Part shown: positions 1 to 6,478 of the stretch, piece by piece
How positions within the stretch are numbered: position 1 is the first letter of the stretch
Layout of the letters: every line of letters starts with the position of its first letter
Source: an uncultured Clostridia bacterium
Lineage (GTDB): Bacteria > Bacillota > Clostridia > TANB77 > CAG-508
NCBI GenBank assembly: GCA_947426305.1
Contig: CANEDP010000013.1
Coordinates: forward strand, 1 to 39,969
Direction: 5' to 3'
Length of the DNA stretch: 39,969 nt
Translations under genes and position numbers: made by a program
Notes under the pieces: generated by a model
Told to the model about the DNA's origin: nothing
Databases searched by the model: none
What the model saw: the letters and a program-made list of their open reading frames with translations, nothing else

Positions 1-45
1 TCCTTGTTATTAAACTTTTTTGTCTAACTTTTGGGGTGCACTTCA
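1..45 (-). mobile_element. Terminal end of an IS3-family (IS150-like) element, continuing left of the window
   Basis: Read on the minus strand, positions 45-21 begin TGAAGTGCACCCC and continue AAAAGTTAGACA. This matches the usual pattern of IS3/IS150-group terminal inverted repeats (TG at the tip, a run of C, then AAAAGTT-GACA). The element body would lie to the left, outside the window. No transposase is visible, so this is a family-level guess from the terminus alone. A related sequence lies at 25345-25369. Confidence 0.5.
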
Positions 46-115
46 AGTTGACAAATTGCTAAAAATATGCTCTTACTTCAAAATACTAAGCTTCAACCTT
101 TTAACATTCTCACTA

Positions 116-154
116 TAAAAAGCCCCGCTTTTGTAAAAGTTTACAAAAGCGAGG
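116..154 (-). terminator. Rho-independent terminator of the 99-aa hypothetical gene
   Basis: The inverted repeat CGCTTTTGTAAA / TTTACAAAAGCG (127-138 with 139-150, extended by further GC pairs around one mismatch) is followed on the minus strand by CTTTTTATAG. It lies directly downstream of the stop codon at 165. Confidence 0.85.
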
Positions 155-164
155 ACTTTATTAA

Positions 165-464
165 TTATTTCTTTTGCTTTTTGATAAGTTTTACCGTTCT
201 GCCTTGTTCATCAACAAAACAATACTCTCCTATTCTTTCTTTAAAATATTCTCTTTCGGCATTATTCAGATCATATGTCTTGCCTTTTGTTCCAATATAC
301 ATAGCATCCTGACTTATCCATCCTAGTTCTGAAATATCATAGTTTACTATAATATAATTTACTTTGGGATGCTCTTCTTCTTGCCATTCAAACTTCTCAA
401 GAATAACCTTAACTAGTTTTTCTACCTTTTCCCGTCCATCCTTTGAAATTTTTTCATTCTGCAT
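165..464 (-). CDS. Hypothetical protein, 99 aa, with an in-frame CGG codon
   Basis: I do not recognise the family. The product is a small charged soluble protein with no signal peptide or membrane segment. The start is supported by AAGGAGGG seven bases upstream of ATG, and the gene has its own terminator, so it looks expressed. It carries CGG in frame at codon 11 (context GAT GGA CGG GAA). If CGG forced a +1 shift here, the ribosome would reach TAG three codons later, so CGG must be read as a normal codon in this gene or the gene is not made. That makes it one of the few exceptions to the CGG pattern in the rest of the window. Confidence 0.7.
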   Translation of the reverse strand: MQNEKISKDGREKVEKLVKVILEKFEWQEEEHPKVNYIIVNYDISELGWISQDAMYIGTKGKTYDLNNAEREYFKERIGEYCFVDEQGRTVKLIKKQKK

Positions 465-553
465 CTTTTTACCCTCCTTTTGAATAATTAACTTTTTCTA
501 TTTATCAATGTTTGAATTTTAACATAGCATATCATTTAAGTCAATCATTATTT

Positions 554-1195
554 TTAATCTTTTGCTAGCACAAGCACCAAAATCTCCCTTGCCCCAGCCT
601 CCTTCAAAACACGACTACATTCCTCTGAAGTCGCTCCTGTTGTATAAATATCGTCTAACAAAATAATTTTCTTATCTTCCACCTCAATATCGTTTTTGAT
701 AAAAAATGCGTGCTGAATATTACTCTGTCTTGCTTTTCCTCCTAGTTTACTTTGGGTTATGGTATTAACCACTTTTGACAAAATATCTTTTTTCATTGGA
801 ATCCCCAAACTTTTCTCCAATTCATGTGCAACCAGCTCTGTTTGATTATAGCCTCTTTTCTGCATTTTTTTCTGGTGCATTGGTACTGGAATAATCATAT
901 GGTATTCTTTCAAAAGCTCTCGATTTTTTTCATTCTGCGCAATTTGATTGGCAAAAAAATGGTTCAAATACGCTTTATTCGAAAATTTATAACGCAAAAT
1001 CAATTTTCGCACCAAGCTTTCATACTGAAAAAGATATAACAATTTCTCATATTTTTTATTTTCAACTTCTACTAAACAAGATTTCTCCAATCTTTCCACT
1101 CTTTTTTCACACGTTGGGCAAAGCCAATTTTGATTCAATTTTCCACAAACGCTACAAGCTGGTGGAAATAGAAAATTTAAAATAGTTTCAAACAT
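554..1195 (-). CDS. comF: ComF family phosphoribosyltransferase-like protein
   Basis: ComF proteins take part in handling single-stranded DNA during natural transformation and resemble phosphoribosyltransferases. The N-terminus has a zinc-finger-like CSVCG...CPTC pair. The C-terminus has the PRPP-binding loop IILLDDIYTTGAT and the upstream IIPVPMHQKKMQKRGYNQ motif typical of the family. I placed the start at the Met preceding FETILNFLFPPACSVCG because GGAGG lies six bases upstream; a longer frame to 1258 has no homologous N-terminus. At 213 aa the length is normal. It is the last gene of the rightmost minus-strand run. ComF also occurs in bacteria not known to be competent. Confidence 0.9.
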   Translation of the reverse strand: MFETILNFLFPPACSVCGKLNQNWLCPTCEKRVERLEKSCLVEVENKKYEKLLYLFQYESLVRKLILRYKFSNKAYLNHFFANQIAQNEKNRELLKEYHMIIPVPMHQKKMQKRGYNQTELVAHELEKSLGIPMKKDILSKVVNTITQSKLGGKARQSNIQHAFFIKNDIEVEDKKIILLDDIYTTGATSEECSRVLKEAGAREILVLVLAKD

Positions 1196-1285
1196 AATAC
1201 CTCCAAACTTCCCCCAATAAAGCAAAAAGATCCAAGTTTTATTACTTGAATCCCCCAAAATTCTATATTATCATTTTTTAAATAT

Positions 1286-1636
1286 TTAGGCTTTTTTTGC
1301 AATTTCTGCAATTTCTGCAAATGCCTTTTCGTCCGATACCGCGATTTCTGCTAACATTTTCCTGTTGATGGTAACATTGGCTTTTTTTAATCCTGCAATT
1401 AATTTGCTATATGTTAAACCATTCATTCTTGCAGCAGCGTTAATACGCGTAATCCATAATTTTCTAAAATCTGATTTTTTATCTTTTCTTCCTACATACG
1501 CATACATTCCAGATTTCATAACAGCTTGTTTTGCCATTCTATATCTGTAATGTTTTGCGCCAAAGTAACCTTTTGCTTGTTTTAAGACTTTTTTATGTCT
1601 TGCTCTTGTTGTTCGAGCAGTTTTTACTCTTGCCAT
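1286..1636 (-). CDS. rplT: 50S ribosomal protein L20
   Basis: L20 is an early 50S assembly protein that binds 23S rRNA. The sequence is full length (116 aa), starts [20 protein letters not shown], and contains the family segment [20 protein letters not shown]. It ends the infC-rpmI-rplT operon, 23 bases after rpmI, with an AAGGAAGGA ribosome site. In Firmicutes L20 represses its own operon by binding the infC leader; a candidate leader is present here (2406-2590). Confidence 0.98.
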   Translation of the reverse strand: MARVKTARTTRARHKKVLKQAKGYFGAKHYRYRMAKQAVMKSGMYAYVGRKDKKSDFRKLWITRINAAARMNGLTYSKLIAGLKKANVTINRKMLAEIAVSDEKAFAEIAEIAKKA

Positions 1637-1659
1637 TTTTTATATCCTTCCTTTCTTTC

Positions 1660-1866
1660 CTATTTATTGCCATAAGGTAATAATTTTTTAATTGTATTCT
1701 CGCAAGTTTTATCTGCGATTCCGTTTTGAACTCTTGCTGTTAATTTTGTTCTTTTGGTTTTGGTTGCTAAACGATGTCTTCTATTGGCTTTTGTTCTTTT
1801 AATTTTGTCATGCGCAGTAAATTTGTATCTTTTACTTGCTGCTTTGTTTGTTTTTAATTTTGGCAT
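1660..1866 (-). CDS. rpmI: 50S ribosomal protein L35
   Basis: Small basic ribosomal protein of 68 aa, beginning MPKLKTNKAASKRYKFT and containing KRTKANRRHRLATK, both typical of L35. It lies between infC and rplT in the conserved operon order. The C-terminus (KKLLPYGNK) matches the usual LPY-ending family pattern. Confidence 0.97.
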   Translation of the reverse strand: MPKLKTNKAASKRYKFTAHDKIKRTKANRRHRLATKTKRTKLTARVQNGIADKTCENTIKKLLPYGNK

Positions 1867-1892
1867 TTTTCGACTACCCCCTTCTTTTCTTA

Positions 1893-2405
1893 CTATTTAT
1901 TTTTTGTTAATATAACAAACATTGTCTTGCCTTCTAACAATGGTTTTTTCTCCATTGTAGCAATATCAGATAAATCTTCTACGAATTTATTTAGAACATT
2001 TTCTCCAATTTTCATGTTATTCATTTCTCTTCCTTTAAATCTTAAAGAGAATTTTACTTTATTTCCAGACTCTAAAAACTTTCTTGCATTTTTGCTTTTG
2101 AACTCAAAATCGTGGTCACCAATATTAGTTGAAACGCGGATTTCTTTTAATTCAACAGCTTTTTGGTTTTTTCTTGCTTCCTTCTCTTTTTTGGCTTGCT
2201 CAAATTTGTATTTTCCATAATTCATAATTTTACAAACCGGTGGCTGTGTATTCGGTGCAACTAGTACCAAATCTAAATTTTGCTCTTCCGCAAGTTCCAT
2301 AGCTTTTTCAAAAGGCAATACACCTTTTTTATCTCCATCTGCCCCAATAAGTTGAACCTCTTTTGCTTTTATCTGTCTGTTAATTGGCAATTCTTGTTTT
2401 ATAAT
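1893..2405 (-). CDS. infC: Translation initiation factor IF-3 with an AUU start
   Basis: IF-3 binds the 30S subunit, keeps it free of 50S and proofreads the start codon. The protein contains LPINRQIKAKEVQLIGADG, NTQPPVCKIMNYGKYKFEQ and the C-terminal GREMNNMKIGENVL region. I chose ATT at 2405-2403 because GGAGGTG lies six bases upstream and it gives 170 aa, the normal length. The nearest in-frame ATG (2450) adds a non-homologous tail that overlaps the leader. An AUU start is typical of infC and lets IF-3 limit its own translation. ATA at 2402 is a possible alternative. Confidence 0.95.
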   Translation of the reverse strand: MIKQELPINRQIKAKEVQLIGADGDKKGVLPFEKAMELAEEQNLDLVLVAPNTQPPVCKIMNYGKYKFEQAKKEKEARKNQKAVELKEIRVSTNIGDHDFEFKSKNARKFLESGNKVKFSLRFKGREMNNMKIGENVLNKFVEDLSDIATMEKKPLLEGKTMFVILTKNK

Positions 2406-2590
2406 AAAACACCTCCATAATTTAAATGTTTCGCCTTTTCTTAAAGTCAAAATTTCCTAAAAAATAAAAAATTTGACTTTCTAAAAAAGTCAAATCCACT
2501 CCATCAATAACAATATAAAATTGATATTTAACCTTATGCTTTCTTTGCCAAGATAAGGTGAGAAGTGGATACTTCTTCTTTAAGAATAGT
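2406..2590 (-). promoter_or_regulatory. L20-type leader with an intrinsic terminator upstream of infC
   Basis: About 180 bases of untranslated leader separate the promoter at 2594-2622 from infC. Within it, ATTTGACTT (2471-2479) pairs with AAGTCAAAT (2487-2495), followed on the minus strand by TTTTTTATTTTTT, a strong terminator placed before the gene. Firmicute infC operons are controlled by L20 binding such a leader and causing premature termination, which fits. I have not folded the L20-binding part. Confidence 0.75.
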
Positions 2591-2593
2591 ATT

Positions 2594-2622
2594 ATTTTAG
2601 CACGATTTATTTCGTTTGTCAA
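2594..2622 (-). promoter_or_regulatory. Sigma-A promoter of infC-rpmI-rplT
   Basis: Minus strand TTGACA, a 17-base spacer, then TAAAAT. It is close to consensus and placed to give a leader of about 180 bases. Confidence 0.85.
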
Positions 2623-2641
2623 GGAAAATTTAGAATTTTCT

Positions 2642-3022
2642 TTAAAAAATTGGAGGATATTCCACATCAGCCAATATTAAATCATCCAGCGCATCATCTT
2701 CTAAATCAAGAAATAATCCATGATTCCACTGAATCCGATCCATACAAAGCCGAATTCTGTATTCTGGTAACATACTTTCATCCTTTAATGTGCTAAAAAC
2801 TTCATACTGCTCTTCGATTAATGCATACTTTTTGTCGATATACTCTTGCTGCAGTTTCTGCTCCAGTCTTGCAACTTTCGCATTTGCCTCGTCCCGCACG
2901 CTTTTCTTGCCGGCATTGAAAGCAATTATTCCGGAAATACCCATACATATTAAAACTATAGCAGTACTAATTATGTATTTTCTTAATCTCTCCTTCCGCT
3001 CCTGCTCTAATTCTTCCTGCAA
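2642..3022 (-). CDS. Hypothetical membrane coiled-coil protein with atypical codon use
   Basis: I do not recognise the family. The N-terminus is Glu/Lys/Arg-rich, then residues about 16-35 form one membrane segment (YIISTAIVLICMGISGIIAF), followed by a coiled coil and an acidic tail. The only start in frame is a weak TTG at 3022. The frame stays open and coding-like upstream (FQAAQQQKEDDEATK), and AAGGAGG lies 17 bases too far up, so the true N-terminus may be lost. It has five in-frame CGG codons (two near residues 80-90, the others around the membrane segment), unlike every recognised gene here. This suggests recent transfer. It also shows that CGG could be decoded normally, unless the gene is dead. 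Confidence 0.55.
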   Translation of the reverse strand: MQEELEQERKERLRKYIISTAIVLICMGISGIIAFNAGKKSVRDEANAKVARLEQKLQQEYIDKKYALIEEQYEVFSTLKDESMLPEYRIRLCMDRIQWNHGLFLDLEDDALDDLILADVEYPPIF

Positions 3023-3110
3023 TTTTGTTGCTTCATCATCCTCCTTTTGCTGCTGTGCTGCCTGAAAGTCTGTTACTTTTTTGCAAGTTTTTTTATGTAA
3101 TTTTTTATCA

Positions 3111-3135
3111 AATAAAAAATTGCCCCTTCGGCAAT
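3111..3135 (-). terminator. Terminator of divIVA
   Basis: ATTGCC (3119-3124) pairs with GGCAAT (3130-3135) around a short loop, followed on the minus strand by TTTTTTATTT. It directly follows the divIVA stop codon. Confidence 0.85.
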
Positions 3136-3138
3136 CTT

Positions 3139-3594
3139 TTAATCTTCTTCATTTTCATTTTTATTTTGTAGCAATTCCAATTGCGAGATAAGTAATGCTT
3201 CCATTTTAGCCTTATACACTTCGAATTGCTTTTTCAAGTCTTCCGTTTTTCTACGAATTTCTACTTCATCTTGATTCACTGATTCTACCATTTTTTGTGC
3301 TTCTTTTTTTGCATCAGCTATAATTTGATCAGCTTGTTTTTGTGCCATAGCTTTAATATCTTCTGCTGTCGATTGAGCCATAAGTAGCGTACTTTGCAAG
3401 GTATGTTCTACTGTTTTATAATGTTCTAATTCTTTATTTAAACCATCAAATTTATTTTTATATTCACTATTTTCTTTATAAATTTTCTCATATTCTATTG
3501 TTAATTGATCTAAAAAATCATCAACTTCGTCTACATTATATCCCTTAATTGTTTTGGTAAATCTTTTGTTTTCAATATCTAAAGGTGTTAGCAT
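3139..3594 (-). CDS. divIVA: DivIVA-family cell division/polarity protein
   Basis: DivIVA proteins bind curved membrane at poles and division sites and recruit partners. The N-terminal domain MLTPLDIENKRFTKTIKGYN followed by VDEVDDFLDQL is the family lipid-binding region. Residues 33-145 are continuous coiled coil. The length of 151 aa is normal for the short Firmicute form. It lies directly downstream of sepF with GGAGG before the ATG, the usual dcw-like context, and has its own terminator. Confidence 0.93.
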   Translation of the reverse strand: MLTPLDIENKRFTKTIKGYNVDEVDDFLDQLTIEYEKIYKENSEYKNKFDGLNKELEHYKTVEHTLQSTLLMAQSTAEDIKAMAQKQADQIIADAKKEAQKMVESVNQDEVEIRRKTEDLKKQFEVYKAKMEALLISQLELLQNKNENEED

Positions 3595-3612
3595 CTAATA
3601 CTTCCTCCTTCT

Positions 3613-4083
3613 TTACTTCATCCAAGAAGCTGAGAATTTTCCATCCAATTTTTCTTTTGAAAATTGATTTTCGATATCATAATTATATGGAGCAATGACA
3701 AATATTGCATTAGAAACTTTTTCCATATTGCCATCTAATGCTTTTACAGCACCACTTACCACATCTACAATTCTTCTTCCCACATCTTTGCTAACATATT
3801 CTAAATTAATCACAACAGAATTCTTATTTTTCAATTGTGCAATAATATCAATTGCTTGTTCAAAACTGGTTGGTTTTGAAATTTGCATTTTGATTTGTTG
3901 TGGTTGAGGCATACTGACAACTTTATTTCTTCCTTTAAAGATATTTAAAGTTTTGCTTGTTTCTTCCTCTTCTTCGTAATCTTCCCCATATTCTACATTG
4001 TCTAATTCATCGTCGTAATCCTCTACTGGTTCTTCTTCTCCCCAAAAATAATTCATAATTTTTTTAATTGCTGTTCCCGCCAC
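3613..4083 (-). CDS. sepF: Cell division protein SepF
   Basis: SepF anchors FtsZ to the membrane and bundles it at the septum. The N-terminal MAGTAIKKIMNYFWGEEE region is the amphipathic membrane anchor, followed by an acidic linker (residues 17-45). The C-terminal SepF domain contains KNKNSVVINLEYVSKD and GAVKALDGNMEKVSNAIFVI. The gene starts with GTG at 4083, preceded by AGGAGG. Its position next to divIVA supports the call. Confidence 0.95.
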   Translation of the reverse strand: MAGTAIKKIMNYFWGEEEPVEDYDDELDNVEYGEDYEEEEETSKTLNIFKGRNKVVSMPQPQQIKMQISKPTSFEQAIDIIAQLKNKNSVVINLEYVSKDVGRRIVDVVSGAVKALDGNMEKVSNAIFVIAPYNYDIENQFSKEKLDGKFSASWMK

Positions 4084-4129
4084 TTTTTTAACCTCCTAAA
4101 ATTTTTCTCCTTCGTGTTATAACATACAT

Positions 4130-4160
4130 ATAGTATCTAACTTTTTTGCTCGATTGTCAA
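4130..4160 (-). promoter_or_regulatory. Probable sepF-divIVA promoter
   Basis: Minus-strand TTGACA (4155-4160) is followed after 19 bases by TACTAT (or after 17 by GATACT), about 50 bases before the sepF start. The rest of 4161-4244 holds an imperfect hairpin (ACACAAT...ATTGTGT, 4189-4219) that may end the upstream adaptor transcript. Confidence 0.5.
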
Positions 4161-4244
4161 TAGTTTTTTTCCATTTTTTATCAATGTTACACAATCTTAA
4201 CATTTCTGTAATATTGTGTAGATTTTTGTTACATTTTTGTTAAA

Positions 4245-5469
4245 TTAATGCAATAAAATTTCATCATATAAATTGAGTTGTTTCCTTTTGTTTACAGATT
4301 CTTCATCAAATCCTAATTGAAGTAATTGCTCATCTGTATAATTTTCCACAATGGAATAAGTATCATTTTGTCTTAAAATTTTAACATATATTTTTTCAAT
4401 ATAGCCAGCTTTACTTCTTTCAACATAACTGATATCATTTTCTTCCAAAATCGCCAAATTGCTGACTTTTAATCCCTTATAATTCCACCAAATTACATCA
4501 ACAGATACTTCTCGGTATTCAGCTAATTTCTCTACATCTTCCGTGATTCGAAATACAAGAATTCGATTGTCATCTTCTTCTACAATATATTCAATTGTTC
4601 CATCTACTTCAGTAGTAGATGGCAGTCTAAGTGTTACATTATCTCCTACTTTAGCAACTGAAGCCTTTTCTGTGTCCATCATACACGCCAAATAACATTC
4701 AAAATTGTCAATTACTTTTCCTTTTTCTTCACTGGTCAAAATCGTCGCACCAGATTTTGTATCTAACGATTTTAAAAACTCTTTATTTAAATAACTAAAA
4801 TCTTTCACTCCGCAGAATTTCTTCCAAACCATCGACGCGATAAGAAACCAATCCTGAAACTGGAGCTGTCATTACTTCTGATTCATTGCTAATTTGTTGC
4901 TCTAAATGATTTCTTTTTTCAATCAATGATTTAATATGTGAATCTGCTGGGCTTAAGTTCCCAGTTATTTTCGTTTTTTTGGAAATATAAGTATCCAATT
5001 CTGCCTTTTTTTCTTGCAGTTTTTCTAAATCATTGATGTGGTACATCGAATCGACTAATTTTTCAATTTGTGTTTCTAGATTTGCAATATCAGTTGAAAA
5101 TATTGTTAATCCGCTACTTTCAATTGCTGCATTAATTTCATCATCCAAGGTTTCCATTTGACGCAAAATTTCTTCTTCACCATTAGAATAATAGCGAAAA
5201 ACAGGTTCATTTTTGGCTACTCTTTGGCCTTCTGAAATCATTTGAACCATACCATTTTTATAGTTTTCACCTTGCAGAACTGTTTCTTGTCTTAAAATAT
5301 AAGTGTCTGCTGGTTCTTCAAATTTCAGAGAACCTTCTTCTACAACACATATTTGTGACAAATGATTCAGCATATGAATTCCTTTTTCAACCAAAATAGC
5401 CACACACACAATTGCAATCATAGCAACTATGATCTTTCCTAGACTTAATTTGTCCTCATTGTCATTCAA
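4245..5469 (-). CDS. HlyD-like membrane-anchored adaptor, needs a +1 shift at CGG (4812-4810)
   Basis: Resembles HlyD-type membrane-fusion adaptors. An N-terminal membrane helix (residues about 11-30) is followed by a coiled-coil hairpin and a lipoyl-like half (VMTAPVSGLVSYRVDGLEEIL); the second half lies in the +1 frame. Frame 0 stops at TAG (4797-4795) five codons after CGG at codon 220. Skipping the C of CGG joins EEIL-G-VKDFSYLNKEFLKSL, giving 407 aa with no gap in homology. The second-frame ATG (4832) has no ribosome site. The start overlaps miaA by eight bases, suggesting coupled translation. No transporter is adjacent; in related genomes such genes sit near sepF. Alternative: a shift at the following UUU UAG. 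Confidence 0.75.
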
Positions 5470-6388
5470 TTTTCATTCCCTCCAAAATAATATTGATATT
5501 ATTTTGTATTCCATCTTCTGCTTTTAGCCAGACAGTTTCTTTATTTTTGCGAAACCATGTCAGTTGCCTTTTGGCATAATGTCTGGTTTCTTGTTTAATC
5601 TTATCTACCATTTCCTCATACGAATAATTCTCTTCCAAATAATCCACAACTTCTTTATAGCCAAGCCCTTGCATAGCAGTTGGGAAGCAATTGTATTTTT
5701 CTTTCAATTTTTTTACTTCTTGAACCAAACCTTGTTCCAACATAATATCTACTCGGTTGTTAATGCGTTCATACAATTTTTCTCGTTCCATATCAATAGC
5801 AAAAACTTTGAAATTATACTTTACGCCATTTTTTCTGGATAATTTTTCTTGTTCTGTTTTATTTTTCCCAGTCGCCTTGAAAACTTCTAAAATGCGAATA
5901 ATGCGCTTTTTATCATTGGGACTAATATTTTGAATGGCTTCTTCATCAATTTTGCTTGCTTGCAAATAGAGTTTTCTTAATCCTTCCTCTGTTTGTGCTT
6001 GCTCCATTAAAGCATTTCGATAAGTTTCATCAAATTCCATTTCTGGATATTCAATTCCATAAATCAAAGAATCGATATACAAACCAGTTCCACCTACCAC
6101 AATAGGAACTTTTCTTTTCTCTAAAATTTCTTCAATCGCTTTTTCACTATCTTTTTTAAAGTCGGATACCGAATATCGCTCATTAGGTGCAACAAAATCA
6201 ATCAAATAATGCTGAATTCCCTGCATTTCTTCTAGAGTAACTTTGGCAGTTCCAATATTCATATCTTGGTAAATTTGCATGGAATCACTAGATATGATTT
6301 CTCCGTTTATTTTTTTGGCTAATTCAATGGATAACGCTGTTTTACCTGAGGCAGTTGGACCTGCTATTACGATGACTTTAGGTTTCAT
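5462..6388 (-). CDS. miaA: tRNA dimethylallyltransferase
   Basis: MiaA transfers a dimethylallyl group to A37 of tRNAs that read codons starting with U. Visible motifs are the P-loop VIAGPTASGKTALS, ISSDSMQIY, DMNIGTAK and the TRHYAKRQLTWFRK segment. The start is set at the Met before KPKVIVIAGPT, with GGAG seven bases upstream. The longer frame to 6457 runs into the repeat between miaA and mutL and is rejected. At 308 aa the length is normal. It is downstream of mutL, a common arrangement. Confidence 0.95.
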   Translation of the reverse strand: MKPKVIVIAGPTASGKTALSIELAKKINGEIISSDSMQIYQDMNIGTAKVTLEEMQGIQHYLIDFVAPNERYSVSDFKKDSEKAIEEILEKRKVPIVVGGTGLYIDSLIYGIEYPEMEFDETYRNALMEQAQTEEGLRKLYLQASKIDEEAIQNISPNDKKRIIRILEVFKATGKNKTEQEKLSRKNGVKYNFKVFAIDMEREKLYERINNRVDIMLEQGLVQEVKKLKEKYNCFPTAMQGLGYKEVVDYLEENYSYEEMVDKIKQETRHYAKRQLTWFRKNKETVWLKAEDGIQNNINIILEGMKIE

Positions 6389-6402
6389 TGTTTTCTCCTT
6401 TT

Positions 6403-6477
6403 TTAGTAAGGGTAGACAGAACCTTACTCCTACATGGTATTGTTCTGTTCTGGACACGGTATCCCCATGTTCCTACG
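6403..6477. repeat. Degenerate REP-like palindromic repeat between mutL and miaA
   Basis: Two imperfect hairpins lie side by side: GTAAGG/CCTTAC (6406-6411 with 6422-6427), and GGACACGG...CATGTTCC (6452-6473) with one bulge and one mismatch. On the minus strand the first reads TGTAGGAGTAAGGTTCTG, which resembles the perfect palindrome at 17124-17151 (TGTAGGGGCAGGGTTCT). The local GC content is far above the neighbourhood. Confidence 0.5.
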
Positions 6478-6478
6478 T

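Noticed and set aside
4795..4800. UUU UAG in the HlyD-like gene as the general frameshift motif
   Set aside because: It is a plausible shifty stop by itself, but none of the other six genes has such a motif at its junction.
6389..6457. Extended N-terminus of MiaA to 6457
   Set aside because: The extension is translated from the palindromic repeat and bypasses a good ribosome site before ATG 6388.
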